Counted from the stretch's first letter, positions 49,736 through 59,037 are shown. The stretch: DNA of 64,000 nucleotides from Pseudomonas paraversuta (GCF_904063065.1 NZ_CAJFCL010000008.1:248001-312000), one strand, 5' to 3'. The notes: a model not told the origin generated them from the letters alone. Translations and numbers: made by a program.

Positions 49736-50965
49736 ATGAGCAAGACTTCTCTCGATAAGAGCAAGATCAAGTTCCTTCTTTTGGAAGGCGTCCACCAATC
49801 CGCTGTTGAAGTACTCAAGTCTGCCGGTTACACCAGCATCGAGTACATCACCAGTTCCTTGCCTGAAGCCCAGCTGAAGGAAAAGATCGCTGATGCCCAC
49901 TTTATCGGCATCCGTTCTCGTACCCAGCTGACCGAAGAAGTGTTCGATTGCGCCAAGAAACTGGTCGCTGTTGGTTGTTTCTGCATCGGCACCAACCAGG
50001 TCGACCTCAACGCTGCTCGCGAACGCGGTATCGCTGTTTTCAACGCGCCTTACTCCAACACCCGTTCGGTGGCCGAGTTGGTGCTGGCTGAAGCGATCCT
50101 GTTGTTGCGTGGCATCCCTGAGAAAAACGCTTCCTGCCACCGCGGTGGCTGGATCAAAAGTGCAGCCAACTCCTTCGAAATCCGGGGCAAGAAACTGGGT
50201 ATCGTCGGTTATGGCTCGATCGGTACGCAATTGTCGGTACTGGCCGAAGGCCTGGGCATGCAGGTGTTCTTCTATGACACCGTGACCAAGCTGCCGTTGG
50301 GTAACGCGACCCAGGTTGGCAATCTGCACGAACTGTTGGGCATGTCCGACATCGTGACTCTGCACGTACCTGAAACTGCAGCCACCCAGTGGATGATCGG
50401 CGAGAAAGAAATTCGCGCCATCAAGAAGGGCGGGATTCTGATCAACGCCGCACGTGGCACCGTGGTTGAGCTGGACGCCCTGGCTGACGCGATCAAGGAC
50501 AAGCACCTGATCGGCGCCGCTATCGACGTGTTCCCGGTTGAGCCGCGCTCCAACGACGACGTGTTCGAAAGCCCGCTGCGTGGCCTGGACAACGTGATCC
50601 TGACCCCGCACATCGGCGGTTCCACCGCTGAAGCGCAAGCCAACATCGGTCTGGAAGTGGCAGAGAAGCTGGTCAAGTACAGCGACAACGGTACTTCGGT
50701 ATCGTCCGTGAACTTCCCGGAAGTTGCCCTGCCGGCTCACCCTGGCAAGCACCGTTTGCTGCACATCCACCAGAACATCCCGGGTGTGATGAGCGAGATC
50801 AACAAGGTCTTCGCCGAAAACGGTATCAACATCTCCGGCCAGTTCCTGCAAACCAACGAGAAAGTTGGCTATGTAGTGATCGACGTCGACGCCGAGTCTT
50901 CGGACCTGGCGCAAGAGAAGCTGCAAACCATCAACGGCACCATCCGTTGCCGCGTTCTGTTCTAA
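49736..50965 (+). CDS. serA: D-3-phosphoglycerate dehydrogenase
   Basis: A 409-residue enzyme for the first step of serine synthesis. The N-terminal part has FLLLEGVHQSAVEVL; the NAD domain has GIVGYGSIGTQLSVLAEGLG; the active-site Arg and Glu/His occur in INAARGTVVELDAL and LTPHIGGSTAEAQ; and the C-terminal ACT domain (from about residue 335, LLHIHQNIPGVMSEINKVF) binds serine for feedback inhibition. ATG 49736 follows ACAGGTTTACGCAG; the frame upstream has no support. Size matches the E. coli type. Confidence 0.96.
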   Translation: MSKTSLDKSKIKFLLLEGVHQSAVEVLKSAGYTSIEYITSSLPEAQLKEKIADAHFIGIRSRTQLTEEVFDCAKKLVAVGCFCIGTNQVDLNAARERGIAVFNAPYSNTRSVAELVLAEAILLLRGIPEKNASCHRGGWIKSAANSFEIRGKKLGIVGYGSIGTQLSVLAEGLGMQVFFYDTVTKLPLGNATQVGNLHELLGMSDIVTLHVPETAATQWMIGEKEIRAIKKGGILINAARGTVVELDALADAIKDKHLIGAAIDVFPVEPRSNDDVFESPLRGLDNVILTPHIGGSTAEAQANIGLEVAEKLVKYSDNGTSVSSVNFPEVALPAHPGKHRLLHIHQNIPGVMSEINKVFAENGINISGQFLQTNEKVGYVVIDVDAESSDLAQEKLQTINGTIRCRVLF

Positions 50966-50978
50966 GACGCGGGTCAAT

Positions 50979-51009
50979 AAAAAGGGAGACCCTTGGGTCT
51001 CCCTTTTTT
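50979..51009. terminator. Bidirectional terminator between serA and DUF4399 gene
   Basis: Stem AAAAAGGGAGACCC / GGGTCTCCCTTTTT with a two-base loop; A's on one side and T's on the other let it work for both convergent genes. Confidence 0.92.
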
Positions 51010-51023
51010 ATGCGCGGTAAAAA

Positions 51024-51461
51024 CTACTTCACATTGACGGTGATTTTTTTCGAAACCACGGCAGGCTCAAACGGTACGTGGTTTTTGTCGCCCAGTTCCA
51101 GTTGCAGGGTGTGCTTGCCCGGGGTCAGCGTTACTTCGGTTTCGACCTGGCCTTTGCCGAAATGCACGTGGTTGGCGTCTGCCGGGATTGGCATGGCGGC
51201 GGCAGGCAGCTTGTCGACATCGATCAGCAGATGGTGGTGGCCAGTATTTGCGGTCTGGTCGCCAGCCGGTGCAATGGCGACGTTTTTGGCGCCGAACTTG
51301 ACGGTGAAGGTTTTATCCACAGTGGCGCCGTCAGCGGGGGAGACGATGAATACTTCGGCGTCTTTAGGTGCCGGGGTAGTCGGCATGCCGGCAGCCGTGG
51401 CCATGACCGAGGCGCCCATCAATACAGAAGCCAACGCAACACGAGACAATAGAGCTTTCAT
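51024..51461 (-). CDS. DUF4399 domain-containing periplasmic protein
   Basis: A 145-residue protein with a Sec signal (to about residue 23, SVMATAAG). The body is a beta-sandwich with the DUF4399 signature: VFIVSPADGATVDKTFTVKFGA, NTGHHHLLIDVD, HVHFGKGQVETEVTLTPGKHTLQLELGDKNHVPF. The cluster of histidines (HHH, HVHFG) might bind metal; this is a guess. Conserved next to serA in pseudomonads. Function unknown. Confidence 0.85.
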   Translation of the reverse strand: MKALLSRVALASVLMGASVMATAAGMPTTPAPKDAEVFIVSPADGATVDKTFTVKFGAKNVAIAPAGDQTANTGHHHLLIDVDKLPAAAMPIPADANHVHFGKGQVETEVTLTPGKHTLQLELGDKNHVPFEPAVVSKKITVNVK

Positions 51462-51599
51462 TTTTTTCTCCGTTTTTTACAAAATGCTCAGGCTTAGGAC
51501 AACTTTGAGCGGATCTGTTGTCCAACGCCGCAATTGACCAACATAAAGCAAAGCGGACGCCAGTTGCGAATCGCTTGCATCAAATTCAAAGGAGTGACC

Positions 51600-52364
51600 A
51601 TGCGTTTTCTGCCGGGCCTGATGCTTTTACTGCCATTGGCGAGTCCTTTTGTCCAAGCCGAATTGATCGACGATGTGAATGACCGGGGCGAACTGCGTAT
51701 CGCCCTCGAGGCTGACCTGCCTCCCTTCAGCTTCAAGCAGGACGGTCGTTTGACCGGTTTCGACGTCGAACTGGGCGAGTTACTGGCCAAGGAGCTGGAA
51801 GTGACTCCCTCGATTCTCATCACCGACAGCAATGACCTGCTGCCGGGCGTTGAAAGCGGTAAATACGATGTAGCAATCAATCACATTGCTTTGACCCCGG
51901 AACTGCAGGATCGGTTCGATTTCAGCGAGCCTTACAGCTATACCGCTGCGCAGTTGATCGTGCGGCAGGAAGAACAGCGTTCGCTCAACACCCCGGGCAC
52001 CCTCAAGGGCCAGCTCTTAGGCGTAGCCCAGGGCAGCCAGTTTGTCGAGCAGGTGCGTACCGGTCAGGCAGGGGAAGTGCACAGCTACCCGGATGCCCAT
52101 CAGTCATTGGTGGCGTTGGTGAACAAACAACTGGATGCAGCGGTCAGTGACCGTTTGCTGACCCCGTATGCGATTCGCGATAGCCGGTTGCCGGTGAAGG
52201 AAGGTGCAACCATGGGGCCTGTAGTAGCGCTGGCGATTCCCTTCCAGAAGGGCAATCCGGCGTTCCAGACCAGCCTGGACAATGCCTTGCAGCGGATCAA
52301 GGCCGATGGTCGCCTCAAAGCCCTGTCGCAAAAATGGTTCGGTCTGGATGCCACCAAGCCCTGA
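51600..52364 (+). CDS. Transporter substrate-binding protein (amino-acid type), without linked permease
   Basis: A 254-residue periplasmic binding protein, SBP_bac_3 family. Sec signal to residue 20 (PFVQA), then RGELRIALEADLPPFSFKQDGRLTGFDVELGELLAKEL, ALTPELQDRFDFSEPYSYTAAQLIV, and the C-terminal ALQRIKADGRLKALSQKWFG. It resembles cystine/polar amino-acid binders such as FliY. ATG 51600 follows AAAGGAGTGACC. In PAO1 a permease gene follows (PA0313, from memory); here the next gene is the gluconate dehydrogenase cytochrome on the other strand, so the partner must be elsewhere or missing. Confidence 0.87.
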   Translation: MRFLPGLMLLLPLASPFVQAELIDDVNDRGELRIALEADLPPFSFKQDGRLTGFDVELGELLAKELEVTPSILITDSNDLLPGVESGKYDVAINHIALTPELQDRFDFSEPYSYTAAQLIVRQEEQRSLNTPGTLKGQLLGVAQGSQFVEQVRTGQAGEVHSYPDAHQSLVALVNKQLDAAVSDRLLTPYAIRDSRLPVKEGATMGPVVALAIPFQKGNPAFQTSLDNALQRIKADGRLKALSQKWFGLDATKP

Positions 52365-52377
52365 GGCAGCCCCGGGC

Positions 52378-52408
52378 CCTGCAGGCGCTGGCTTGCCAGC
52401 GATGCAGG
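52378..52408. repeat. REP-like hairpin
   Basis: CCTGCAGGCGCTGGCTTGCCAGCGATGCAGG-type structure; the core CGCTGGC-TT-GCCAGCG is a perfect dyad. It separates the convergent binding-protein and cytochrome genes and may terminate both. Confidence 0.6.
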
Positions 52409-52455
52409 CGACCGGTGTTGATCCTGTCGCCCGCAAGCCGGCAGGGTCGTGGGCC

Positions 52456-53709
52456 CTATTCGCGCAACCCCTTCACATCTGCTGCCTTCACATCCCCACC
52501 TTTATTGCCCCAGCTGGTGCGGATGAAATTGACCACGTCAGCGACTTCCTGATCCGACAACCGCCAGTCAAAAGCCGGCATGGTGAAGGTCGACGGCGCC
52601 GTATGGGTTGCCGGCAGCGTCCCGCCTTTGAGCACGATATGAATCAGCGACGTCGGGTCGTCTGACAGCAGCACCGGGTTCCCCGCCAACGCCGGGAAGA
52701 CCCGGGTATAACCGTGCCCGTCAGTGCGATGGCAGGCAGCGCAGTTGTCGATATACACCGCCGCACCGCGCTTGCTGTCATCGCCGTTCCACAAGGCATC
52801 GGCGACTGCCGGATCGTATTGATGCGGCATGTCCGCCGCGTCCACTGCCGGCAGCGATTTCAGGTAGCGGGCAATGGCTGTCAGGTCGGCTTCGGACATG
52901 TACTGCATGCTATGCACAATCACATCGCTCATGCCGCCAAACACCGCACTGCGGTCACTGCGACCGGTCTTCAGAAACTGCACCAGTTGTTCTTCGTTCC
53001 AGCTGCCCAGGCCATCTTTATGGTCACCGCGCAGGTTCTTCGCAATCCAGCCTTCCAGCGGTGCGCTGCCTGACAAAAACGCGCTGCTGTCGCCCGCACT
53101 CAAGGCTTTTTCCTGCATGGTCAGTGCCCGTGGTGTATGGCATGCACCGCAATGCCCAAGGCCTTCCACCAGATAAGCACCGCGGCTCACTACAGGGTCT
53201 TGCCCGGTAACCGGGGTGAAGTCGGCAACGGCCGGTGCGAACGTCCAGCGCCACATCGCCAGCGGCCAGCGCATGCTCAGCGGCCAGGGAATATCGACCG
53301 CCTTGTTTTCTTGCGCGACAGGTTTTACCCCGTTCATGAAGTAGGCATACAACGCCTGCATGTCGGTTTCAGTGACCCGGGCGTAGGACGGATAAGGCAT
53401 GGCCGGGTACAGGGTGTCGCCATTTTTGGCGATGCCATGGCGTACGGCCTTGTCGAAATCGTCAAAGCTGTAGGCGCCGATGCCGCTTTTGTCCGGGGTG
53501 ATGTTGGTTGAATAAATCATGCCAATCGGGGTTTCCATTGGCAGCCCGCCGGCGAACGGCTTGCCATCCTTGGCCGTGTGGCATGCCACGCAGTCACCGG
53601 CACGGGCCAGATATTCACCTTGCTTGATCAGCGTCTGCTGATCTTCCTGCGCGGCCACTGCCGAGAAACTGCCCAGCAGGGCCAGGGTCGCGATAACAAT
53701 TGCTTTCAT
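52456..53709 (-). CDS. Gluconate 2-dehydrogenase cytochrome c subunit
   Basis: A 417-residue triheme cytochrome. Sec signal to about residue 20 (SFSAVAAQ). Heme motifs are CVACHTAKDG, CGACHTPRAL and CAACHRTDGHG, with the membrane-associated C terminus of the alcohol/gluconate dehydrogenase cytochrome family. It passes electrons from the flavoprotein to ubiquinone. ATG 53709 has AAGGAG at eight bases; the other ATG at 53715 is too close to that site. Last gene of the three-gene operon. Confidence 0.92.
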   Translation of the reverse strand: MKAIVIATLALLGSFSAVAAQEDQQTLIKQGEYLARAGDCVACHTAKDGKPFAGGLPMETPIGMIYSTNITPDKSGIGAYSFDDFDKAVRHGIAKNGDTLYPAMPYPSYARVTETDMQALYAYFMNGVKPVAQENKAVDIPWPLSMRWPLAMWRWTFAPAVADFTPVTGQDPVVSRGAYLVEGLGHCGACHTPRALTMQEKALSAGDSSAFLSGSAPLEGWIAKNLRGDHKDGLGSWNEEQLVQFLKTGRSDRSAVFGGMSDVIVHSMQYMSEADLTAIARYLKSLPAVDAADMPHQYDPAVADALWNGDDSKRGAAVYIDNCAACHRTDGHGYTRVFPALAGNPVLLSDDPTSLIHIVLKGGTLPATHTAPSTFTMPAFDWRLSDQEVADVVNFIRTSWGNKGGDVKAADVKGLRE

Positions 53710-53721
53710 GCTCATCGCTCC

Positions 53722-55506
53722 TTATGCCTGAACCAGCGGGCCGGGGTTTTTCAGGTACTGCTCGCGGATCGCCCGGGCCGACCAGTAGGTCAACGCGGCA
53801 ACCAGACCTGTCGGGTTGTAGCCCAGGCCCTGGGGGAACGCCGATGCGCCGGGGACAAATACGTTATGCACGTCCCAGCTCTGCAAGTAGCGGTTCAGGG
53901 CACTGGTTTTCGGATCGGTACCCATGATTGCGCCACCGTTCAGGTGAGTGGTCTGGTAGGACGCGGTGTTGAAGTGATCCCCGACTTTTTTGCCGATGGC
54001 GGCGATGGCTTTGGGGTTCATCGCTTCGGCGATCTTGCCCATTTTTTCCATCATGAAACGGTTCATCTTGATGTCGTTTTCCTGCCAGTCGAACGTCATC
54101 CGCAGCAATGGCTGACCGTAGGAGTCGCGATATACGGGGTCGAGATCGAGGTAGTTGCAGCGGTAAGACTGATGGGCACCATGTGAGTCCATCGACACCT
54201 GATGGGTGTAGTAATCCGCTGTGGCGCGCTTCCAGGCGCTGCCCCATGCCGGCGTGCCGGGCGGGTTCGAGGTGCCGGCAATCGGCCGGCTGCCCGCCTG
54301 ATTGACCCACATCGGCGAGCCACCGACGAAGCCGTGGGGCCCGTGGTCGAAGTTGTCCGCGTTGAAGTCGTCCACCGCCACGCCGTTGCCGCCAGCGCCG
54401 ATGAAATTGTTGGTGTGCACGTCTTTGTCGAAGTAGGCCTTGATGGTGCCCATGTTCTGGTAGGCGAAGTTACGCCCCACCACGCCTTCATTGGTGATCG
54501 GGTCGTAAGGCTTGCCAATCCCCGAGAGCAGCATCAAGCGCACGTTGTGGAACTGGAACGCCCCGAGAATCACCAGATCCGCCGGTTGCTCGATTTCCCG
54601 GCCCAGTGCATCGATGTACGTCACGCCAGTGGCTTTGCTTTTGCTGCTGTCCAGATTGACCCGGATTACATGGGCGTTGGGGCGCAGTTCAAAGTTCGGC
54701 AGCGGTTTGAGCGCCGGCAGAATGTTCACGTTGGGCGAGGCTTTGGAGTACATGTAGCACACGTAACCGCTGCAAAAACCGCAGAAGTTGCACGGCCCCA
54801 TCTGTGCGCCATAGGGGTTGGTGTAAGGCCCCGAGGTGTTGGCCGATGGCAGGTTGTAGGGTTTGTAACCCACTTCATTGGCCGCTTTCTGAAACAGCTG
54901 TGCGGATACGGTGTTCTTTTGCGAGACCAGCGGAAAATGGTCTGAGCGATCCGGCGCGTAAGGGTTGCCGCCATTGTCTTTGCCGACCAGCTGACCTTTG
55001 ACGGTCCAGGCCTGGCCCGAGGTGCCGAAGACTTTTTCTGCGTAGTCGAAAAACGGCTCCAGCTCTTCGTAGCTGACACCGAAGTCCTGGATGGTCATGT
55101 CTTTGGGGATAAAGTTTTTGCCGTAGCGTTCTTCGTAATGACTGCGCATCCGCAGTTCAATAGGGTCCACCCGGAAATGCACCCCCGACCAGTGCAAACC
55201 TGCACCGCCCACGCCGTTACCGGGCAGAAACGCGCCCAACTGGCGATTGGGCAAGGCCACGTCATTCACGCTGTGGCGGATGGTGACGGTTTCTTTCGAT
55301 ACATCCTGAAAGAGCTTCTTGCGCACGCTGTAGGTGAGTTCGTCTATCACCTGTGGATAGTTGCCGTCCGGGTAGGTGTCCTGCATCGGGCCTCGTTCCA
55401 GGGCCACAACATTCAGGCCGGCTTCTGTCAGCTCTTTGGCCATGATCGAGCCGGTCCAGCCGAAACCGACGATAACTGCATCAACTTTTTTCATAACGGT
55501 CGACAT
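53722..55506 (-). CDS. Gluconate 2-dehydrogenase flavoprotein subunit (GMC family)
   Basis: A 594-residue FAD protein. Rossmann motif VIVGFGWTGSIMAKELTEAG at the N terminus, GNGVGGAGLHWSGVHFRVDP (GMC signature), and the C-terminal HLNGGAIMGTDPKTSALNRYLQSWDVHNVFVPGASAFPQGLGYNPTG with the catalytic His/Asn region. It oxidises D-gluconate to 2-ketogluconate in the periplasm. Its own Sec or Tat signal is absent; export is probably by piggy-back on the Tat-signal-bearing small subunit encoded just upstream. ATG 55506 has GAGAGG upstream. Confidence 0.93.
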   Translation of the reverse strand: MSTVMKKVDAVIVGFGWTGSIMAKELTEAGLNVVALERGPMQDTYPDGNYPQVIDELTYSVRKKLFQDVSKETVTIRHSVNDVALPNRQLGAFLPGNGVGGAGLHWSGVHFRVDPIELRMRSHYEERYGKNFIPKDMTIQDFGVSYEELEPFFDYAEKVFGTSGQAWTVKGQLVGKDNGGNPYAPDRSDHFPLVSQKNTVSAQLFQKAANEVGYKPYNLPSANTSGPYTNPYGAQMGPCNFCGFCSGYVCYMYSKASPNVNILPALKPLPNFELRPNAHVIRVNLDSSKSKATGVTYIDALGREIEQPADLVILGAFQFHNVRLMLLSGIGKPYDPITNEGVVGRNFAYQNMGTIKAYFDKDVHTNNFIGAGGNGVAVDDFNADNFDHGPHGFVGGSPMWVNQAGSRPIAGTSNPPGTPAWGSAWKRATADYYTHQVSMDSHGAHQSYRCNYLDLDPVYRDSYGQPLLRMTFDWQENDIKMNRFMMEKMGKIAEAMNPKAIAAIGKKVGDHFNTASYQTTHLNGGAIMGTDPKTSALNRYLQSWDVHNVFVPGASAFPQGLGYNPTGLVAALTYWSARAIREQYLKNPGPLVQA

Positions 55507-55508
55507 GC

Positions 55509-56246
55509 TCAAGCCCTCTCGCCGCGGATGGATACTGCCGGGAAGGGGTACGGCTCGTTGCGTTCAACCCAGTCCATGAAATCAGCGCGGGCGCCGGGAA
55601 AGCCGATCATGGTCCAGCCGACCATGCCTTTGTTGCCACCGTGGATCGGGTCGCAGAAGAAGCCTTCCTTGGTGTTTTGTAGCAAAAAGCTGAAAAACAT
55701 CTTGGCCGGAACGCTCTCGAATTCAGGGGTACCAGCTTCCAGCTGTTTCAGCACTTTGTCTCGGGTAGCGCTGTCTAGCCCAGCAAATGTTGAGTTATAG
55801 GTCTTTTTGCAAAGCTCCTCCGTTGCAGCAATACCCAGGCGATAAATCTGTTTGGGCACCAGCTTGCTCTGCCAGCCCATTTCCGGGGCAGCGTCTGCAT
55901 TGAACGGACCTTGCATGAACCACAGCGCACCGCTGGCATAGGGGGTGTTCATCTGCCGATCGATATATTCCGGTACGCCAGCTTCCAGGGCGCCAGGGCC
56001 TTGTTCGTCAGCCGGGATCAAGCGCGCCACGGCGGCGTTCACAAACGCCCACTCTTCAGCACTGAAGTAAGTCGGCTCATAGGCGCTGGCCGGAGTCGCA
56101 GGGCGCTTCGCCGGCTCAGGTGCGGCGGCGGCAGGCGTAGCCATCAGCACTGAACCGCCAAGGCCGGTACTGGCGACGGTGACCACCGGGATCAGGGTCA
56201 GGGTTTTGCGTAAAAACTCACGCCGCGGGTTGTCTTGGTCAGACAT
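55509..56246 (-). CDS. Gluconate 2-dehydrogenase subunit 3, Tat-exported
   Basis: A 245-residue small subunit. The Tat motif RREFLRKTL begins at about residue 8, followed by a hydrophobic stretch and cleavage near TPAAAAPEPAK. The mature part has TYFSAEEWAFVNAAVARLIPADEQGPGALEAGVPEYIDRQ, the gluconate_2-dh3 family signature. It starts at ATG 56246, preceded by GGTGCTCCCC, a weak ribosome site. First gene of small subunit, flavoprotein, cytochrome c. The order agrees with the gad operons of Pseudomonas and Erwinia. Confidence 0.92.
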   Translation of the reverse strand: MSDQDNPRREFLRKTLTLIPVVTVASTGLGGSVLMATPAAAAPEPAKRPATPASAYEPTYFSAEEWAFVNAAVARLIPADEQGPGALEAGVPEYIDRQMNTPYASGALWFMQGPFNADAAPEMGWQSKLVPKQIYRLGIAATEELCKKTYNSTFAGLDSATRDKVLKQLEAGTPEFESVPAKMFFSFLLQNTKEGFFCDPIHGGNKGMVGWTMIGFPGARADFMDWVERNEPYPFPAVSIRGERA

Positions 56247-56543
56247 GGGGAGCACCTCATCGGGCAATCACGGGTTTCAGCTGCTCGGTGGCAGCTTGTC
56301 GTTTTGGCGGCGGTTTGGAGCGGAGTCGATCCGTTTACAGAACACGCAGGCAACTATTAGTTACAAATTCTAACAGGCTGGGACAGCTGATGAATCGTTT
56401 CATGCGTAATTTTGCCGCACCGGTAGTGGCACGGTGCTTTACCGTCTTCACGAAATTTTGACAAACGGCTCACAGAGTTTTGATCGGGCTTAACTCAATC
56501 TGACCCCATACCCCCTTAATTACTGTGATGTGGTCTGACTGAC

Positions 56544-57179
56544 ATGCCCAAAGCCCGGTTTCTCCCTGCCCTGTGTCTGACATTACTGGCTGCGTTCGCG
56601 TTGCCCCAGGCCCAGGCCGATGAAGCGACCCCGGCCCGTCCGGCTTACTGGGCACAACCCGTTGCTGTGCAGTACAACCTGTATCAAATGTCCCCGACGC
56701 TGTATCGCAGTGCATTGCCCGATGGCGAAGCCCAGGCTTTGCTGGAAAATTTGAAGATCGGCACCGTGATCAATTTTTTGAAGGAGCCGGATGAAACCTG
56801 GCTCAAGACCCCTGGCGTCTTACAAGTTCAGTTGCCTTATCGCACTAACCATGTGGATGACGCCGATGTACTGGCCGCCCTGCGCGCCATTCAGACCGCA
56901 CAAGCCCGGGGCCCTGTGTTGATGCACTGCAAGCACGGGGTGGACCGCACTGGACTGATGGCGGCGATGTACCGGGTGGTCGTGCAGGACTGGAGCAAAG
57001 AAGACGCCCTGAAAGAAATGACCCAGGGTGGCTTTGGCCAGAACTCACACTTCGAGGATGGTGCGAAGTACATGATGCAGGCCGATATCCCGCAGCTGCG
57101 CACAGCCTTGAGCAAAGGTGCCTGCAGTACCAGCCCGTTTGCTGCATGCGTGGTGAAGGGCTGGTTGAAATCCGCCTAA
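56544..57179 (+). CDS. Periplasmic dual-specificity/tyrosine phosphatase-like protein
   Basis: A 211-residue protein with a Sec signal (to about residue 24, ALPQAQAD) and a PTP-type domain. The P-loop HCKHGVDRTG places the nucleophile Cys129 and Arg135 in the CX5R arrangement. VINFLKEPDETWL and a possible general-acid Asp in NHVDDADV precede it. Similar secreted phosphatases occur in pathogens, but a substrate is not inferable. A C-terminal pair of Cys (KGACSTSPFAACV) may form a disulfide. It is convergent with, and 4 bp into, the next gene. Confidence 0.85.
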   Translation: MPKARFLPALCLTLLAAFALPQAQADEATPARPAYWAQPVAVQYNLYQMSPTLYRSALPDGEAQALLENLKIGTVINFLKEPDETWLKTPGVLQVQLPYRTNHVDDADVLAALRAIQTAQARGPVLMHCKHGVDRTGLMAAMYRVVVQDWSKEDALKEMTQGGFGQNSHFEDGAKYMMQADIPQLRTALSKGACSTSPFAACVVKGWLKSA

Positions 57180-58225
57180 GCCCGGGTTGTCCACTGCTGC
57201 AAGGCCGCCCGGCGCTGCAGCAGCGGCAATTTACCGAGCTTTTCTACCTCGGCATAAAACACCTGCCAGTCACCTCCCGAGTGTTTGAACAGGGCGGCAA
57301 AGGCGGGCACCCACTGGTCGTACAGGCCGAATGGCAAAAGCTTGGCATTATTCATCGGCGAATTTATCCACAGGTCATACCGGTTATTACCGGCCCATTG
57401 GTGGTCGCGTAACTGACGGTATTCCCTGCGCAGTCGTTCAAATTCTGCTGCTTTTCGCTGGCGCATTTCAGCTGCCGGCAAGGGCTGGGCGTACAGCTGT
57501 TGCAGGCGTTTGCGGGTGTCCAGCACCAGCCCCATGAATTGCTCGCGTTGCTCCAGCCCCGCGCTGCCGGAGGGTGGCAAGCCCTGATAGGTGCGCCATT
57601 GGCGAGTGCCTTGCTGTTCCACGAAGCTGGCGAAAGACTCATTGAACTCGGTGTCGTCCTTCAGATAAAAACGCTGATGGGCCAGTTCATGAAAAATCAG
57701 GGTGGCCAGTCGCTCATCGCCCCAGTTGAGCATGCTGTTGAGAATTGGATCATCAAACCAGCCCAGGGTTGAATAGGCTTCGACGCCACTGACAAGCACG
57801 TCCATGCCTTGCTGACGCTGCAGGGCCGCCGCGCCGCGTGCGGCCCCTTGGGCGTAGTAGCCGCGGTAAGCCACGCACCCGGCAATCGGGAAGCAATGGG
57901 TGACGGGGTTCAGGGAAAACTCCGCGGTGGCAAACACGTTCCACACCACGTAAGGCCGTTTCAGGTCGACATACAGGCGATAGCTCTGGTTGTCCGGCAG
58001 GTGCAAATGCTGGCTGGCGAAGGTTCTCGCGGCCTGGGCTTTTGCCAGGTGCTCACGTAATGCAGGCGGTTGTTGCGGGTCGGCAATGACCGTAGCTACC
58101 GGCTTGCGGGCTTTTAATATCTGCCATTGGCCGTCGGCCAGTTGCGAGTAATACGCTGCACTGGAACAGCCATTGAGCAGGGGCAACAACACAAGGGCGA
58201 AGAGGCAGCGAGTGAGCGGCGTCAT
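57176..58225 (-). CDS. Aminopeptidase-family (PF10023) lipoprotein
   Basis: A 349-residue lipoprotein with lipobox LPLLNGCSS (Cys near residue 20). It carries the zinc-protease motif HELAHQ (IFHELAHQRFYLKDDTEFNESFASFVEQQG), where the two His and the downstream Glu would bind zinc. This is the putative aminopeptidase family PF10023. The segment CFPIAGCVAYRGYY with two Cys is also conserved. Outer-membrane or periplasmic location expected; substrate unknown. Its C terminus overlaps the phosphatase gene end by four bases. Confidence 0.82.
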   Translation of the reverse strand: MTPLTRCLFALVLLPLLNGCSSAAYYSQLADGQWQILKARKPVATVIADPQQPPALREHLAKAQAARTFASQHLHLPDNQSYRLYVDLKRPYVVWNVFATAEFSLNPVTHCFPIAGCVAYRGYYAQGAARGAAALQRQQGMDVLVSGVEAYSTLGWFDDPILNSMLNWGDERLATLIFHELAHQRFYLKDDTEFNESFASFVEQQGTRQWRTYQGLPPSGSAGLEQREQFMGLVLDTRKRLQQLYAQPLPAAEMRQRKAAEFERLRREYRQLRDHQWAGNNRYDLWINSPMNNAKLLPFGLYDQWVPAFAALFKHSGGDWQVFYAEVEKLGKLPLLQRRAALQQWTTRA

Positions 58226-58384
58226 GGGACGGTCCAGTGGGATAATGGGCCAAGACTAATCGCAATCCCCTGTAGGTGCAGCCGGTCGACGCCCGATTGC
58301 CTGGGTTTTGAATAAGCTGGCGCCTGCAGGGGGGTAGCCTGGCATCAGGCTATGCTCATACTTTGATCCCACCTGGAATTCGCC

Positions 58385-58801
58385 ATGCGCACCTTTCTGC
58401 TACTGCCGATGGCCTGCCTGCTGAGTGCCTGTGCCAGCACGCCATTGCCTGCCGTCGACCCCGCCAAGGCGTGGATCGACCTGGAAACACAAACCGGAAA
58501 ACTGGTAATGGCCGAGCGCCTGGATAATCAGCGCCTGAACGACGGACGTTACTTTCAAGTAACGCCAGGCAGTCACGAACTGATGGTGCGATTCGATTTT
58601 GAAGTCTTTGTTGGCGGCATGGGTATGTTCAGCGATCCACAGGAGCGCTTGTGCTACATCACGCTCAATTACGACAATTTCCAGCCCGGCCAGCGTTACC
58701 GGTTGCAGGCGCGCTCTTTGGGGTTCAACGCTTACGCCCGGCTATACAACGCCGAGGGCAAGGTGCTGAGCGAAGAGAGGCTGGTTAACTGTTTGCCTTG
58801 A
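58385..58801 (+). CDS. Small lipoprotein, conserved in Pseudomonas
   Basis: A 138-residue lipoprotein with lipobox CLLSACAS (Cys near residue 16). The mature protein is beta-rich (AWIDLETQTGKLVMAERLDNQRL, FQVTPGSHELMVRFDFEV, RYRLQARSLGFNAYARLYN), with two later cysteines. The pattern PGSHELMVRF and Y..Q.RSLG resembles a small family of envelope proteins of unknown function. It is convergent with the DUF1161 gene; only two bases separate them. Confidence 0.72.
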   Translation: MRTFLLLPMACLLSACASTPLPAVDPAKAWIDLETQTGKLVMAERLDNQRLNDGRYFQVTPGSHELMVRFDFEVFVGGMGMFSDPQERLCYITLNYDNFQPGQRYRLQARSLGFNAYARLYNAEGKVLSEERLVNCLP

Positions 58802-58803
58802 GG

Positions 58804-59037
58804 TCAGGCGTCGTTCTTTTGATAGATGATCTTTTTGCTGCCGTTTTCGCACGTACCCACCACCATGTTCTGGTCGTGAACTTCATCGTTGGTCACGATT
58901 TCAAGGGTGTAGGACGACACGTTGTTGGCCTGGATCTTGGCTTCGATCTCGGCTTTAAGTTCTTCACACGGCTTTGGCGCGGCCAGTGCCGAAGTGGCCA
59001 TGGCGCAGCAGATAACAGCTAGAGCAAAACGTTTCAT
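58804..59037 (-). CDS. DUF1161 small secreted protein (copy 1)
   Basis: A 77-residue protein with a Sec signal (MKRFALAVICCAMATSALAAP, cleavage near residue 20) followed by KPCEELKAEIEAKIQANNV and GTCENGSKKIIYQK. Two conserved Cys (PCEE and GTCE) should form a disulfide in the periplasm. A second family member lies 2 kb away. Function unknown. Confidence 0.87.
   Translation of the reverse strand: MKRFALAVICCAMATSALAAPKPCEELKAEIEAKIQANNVSSYTLEIVTNDEVHDQNMVVGTCENGSKKIIYQKNDA

Noticed and set aside
49610..50977. 455-aa open frame opposite serA
   Set aside because: Shadow of serA; no homology landmarks, and it would run through the serA promoter.
2737..52408. CRISPR array or insertion-sequence origin for the scattered palindromes
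   Set aside because: The repeats are single or paired REP-type hairpins with variable spacing; no regular spacers, cas genes or transposase nearby.
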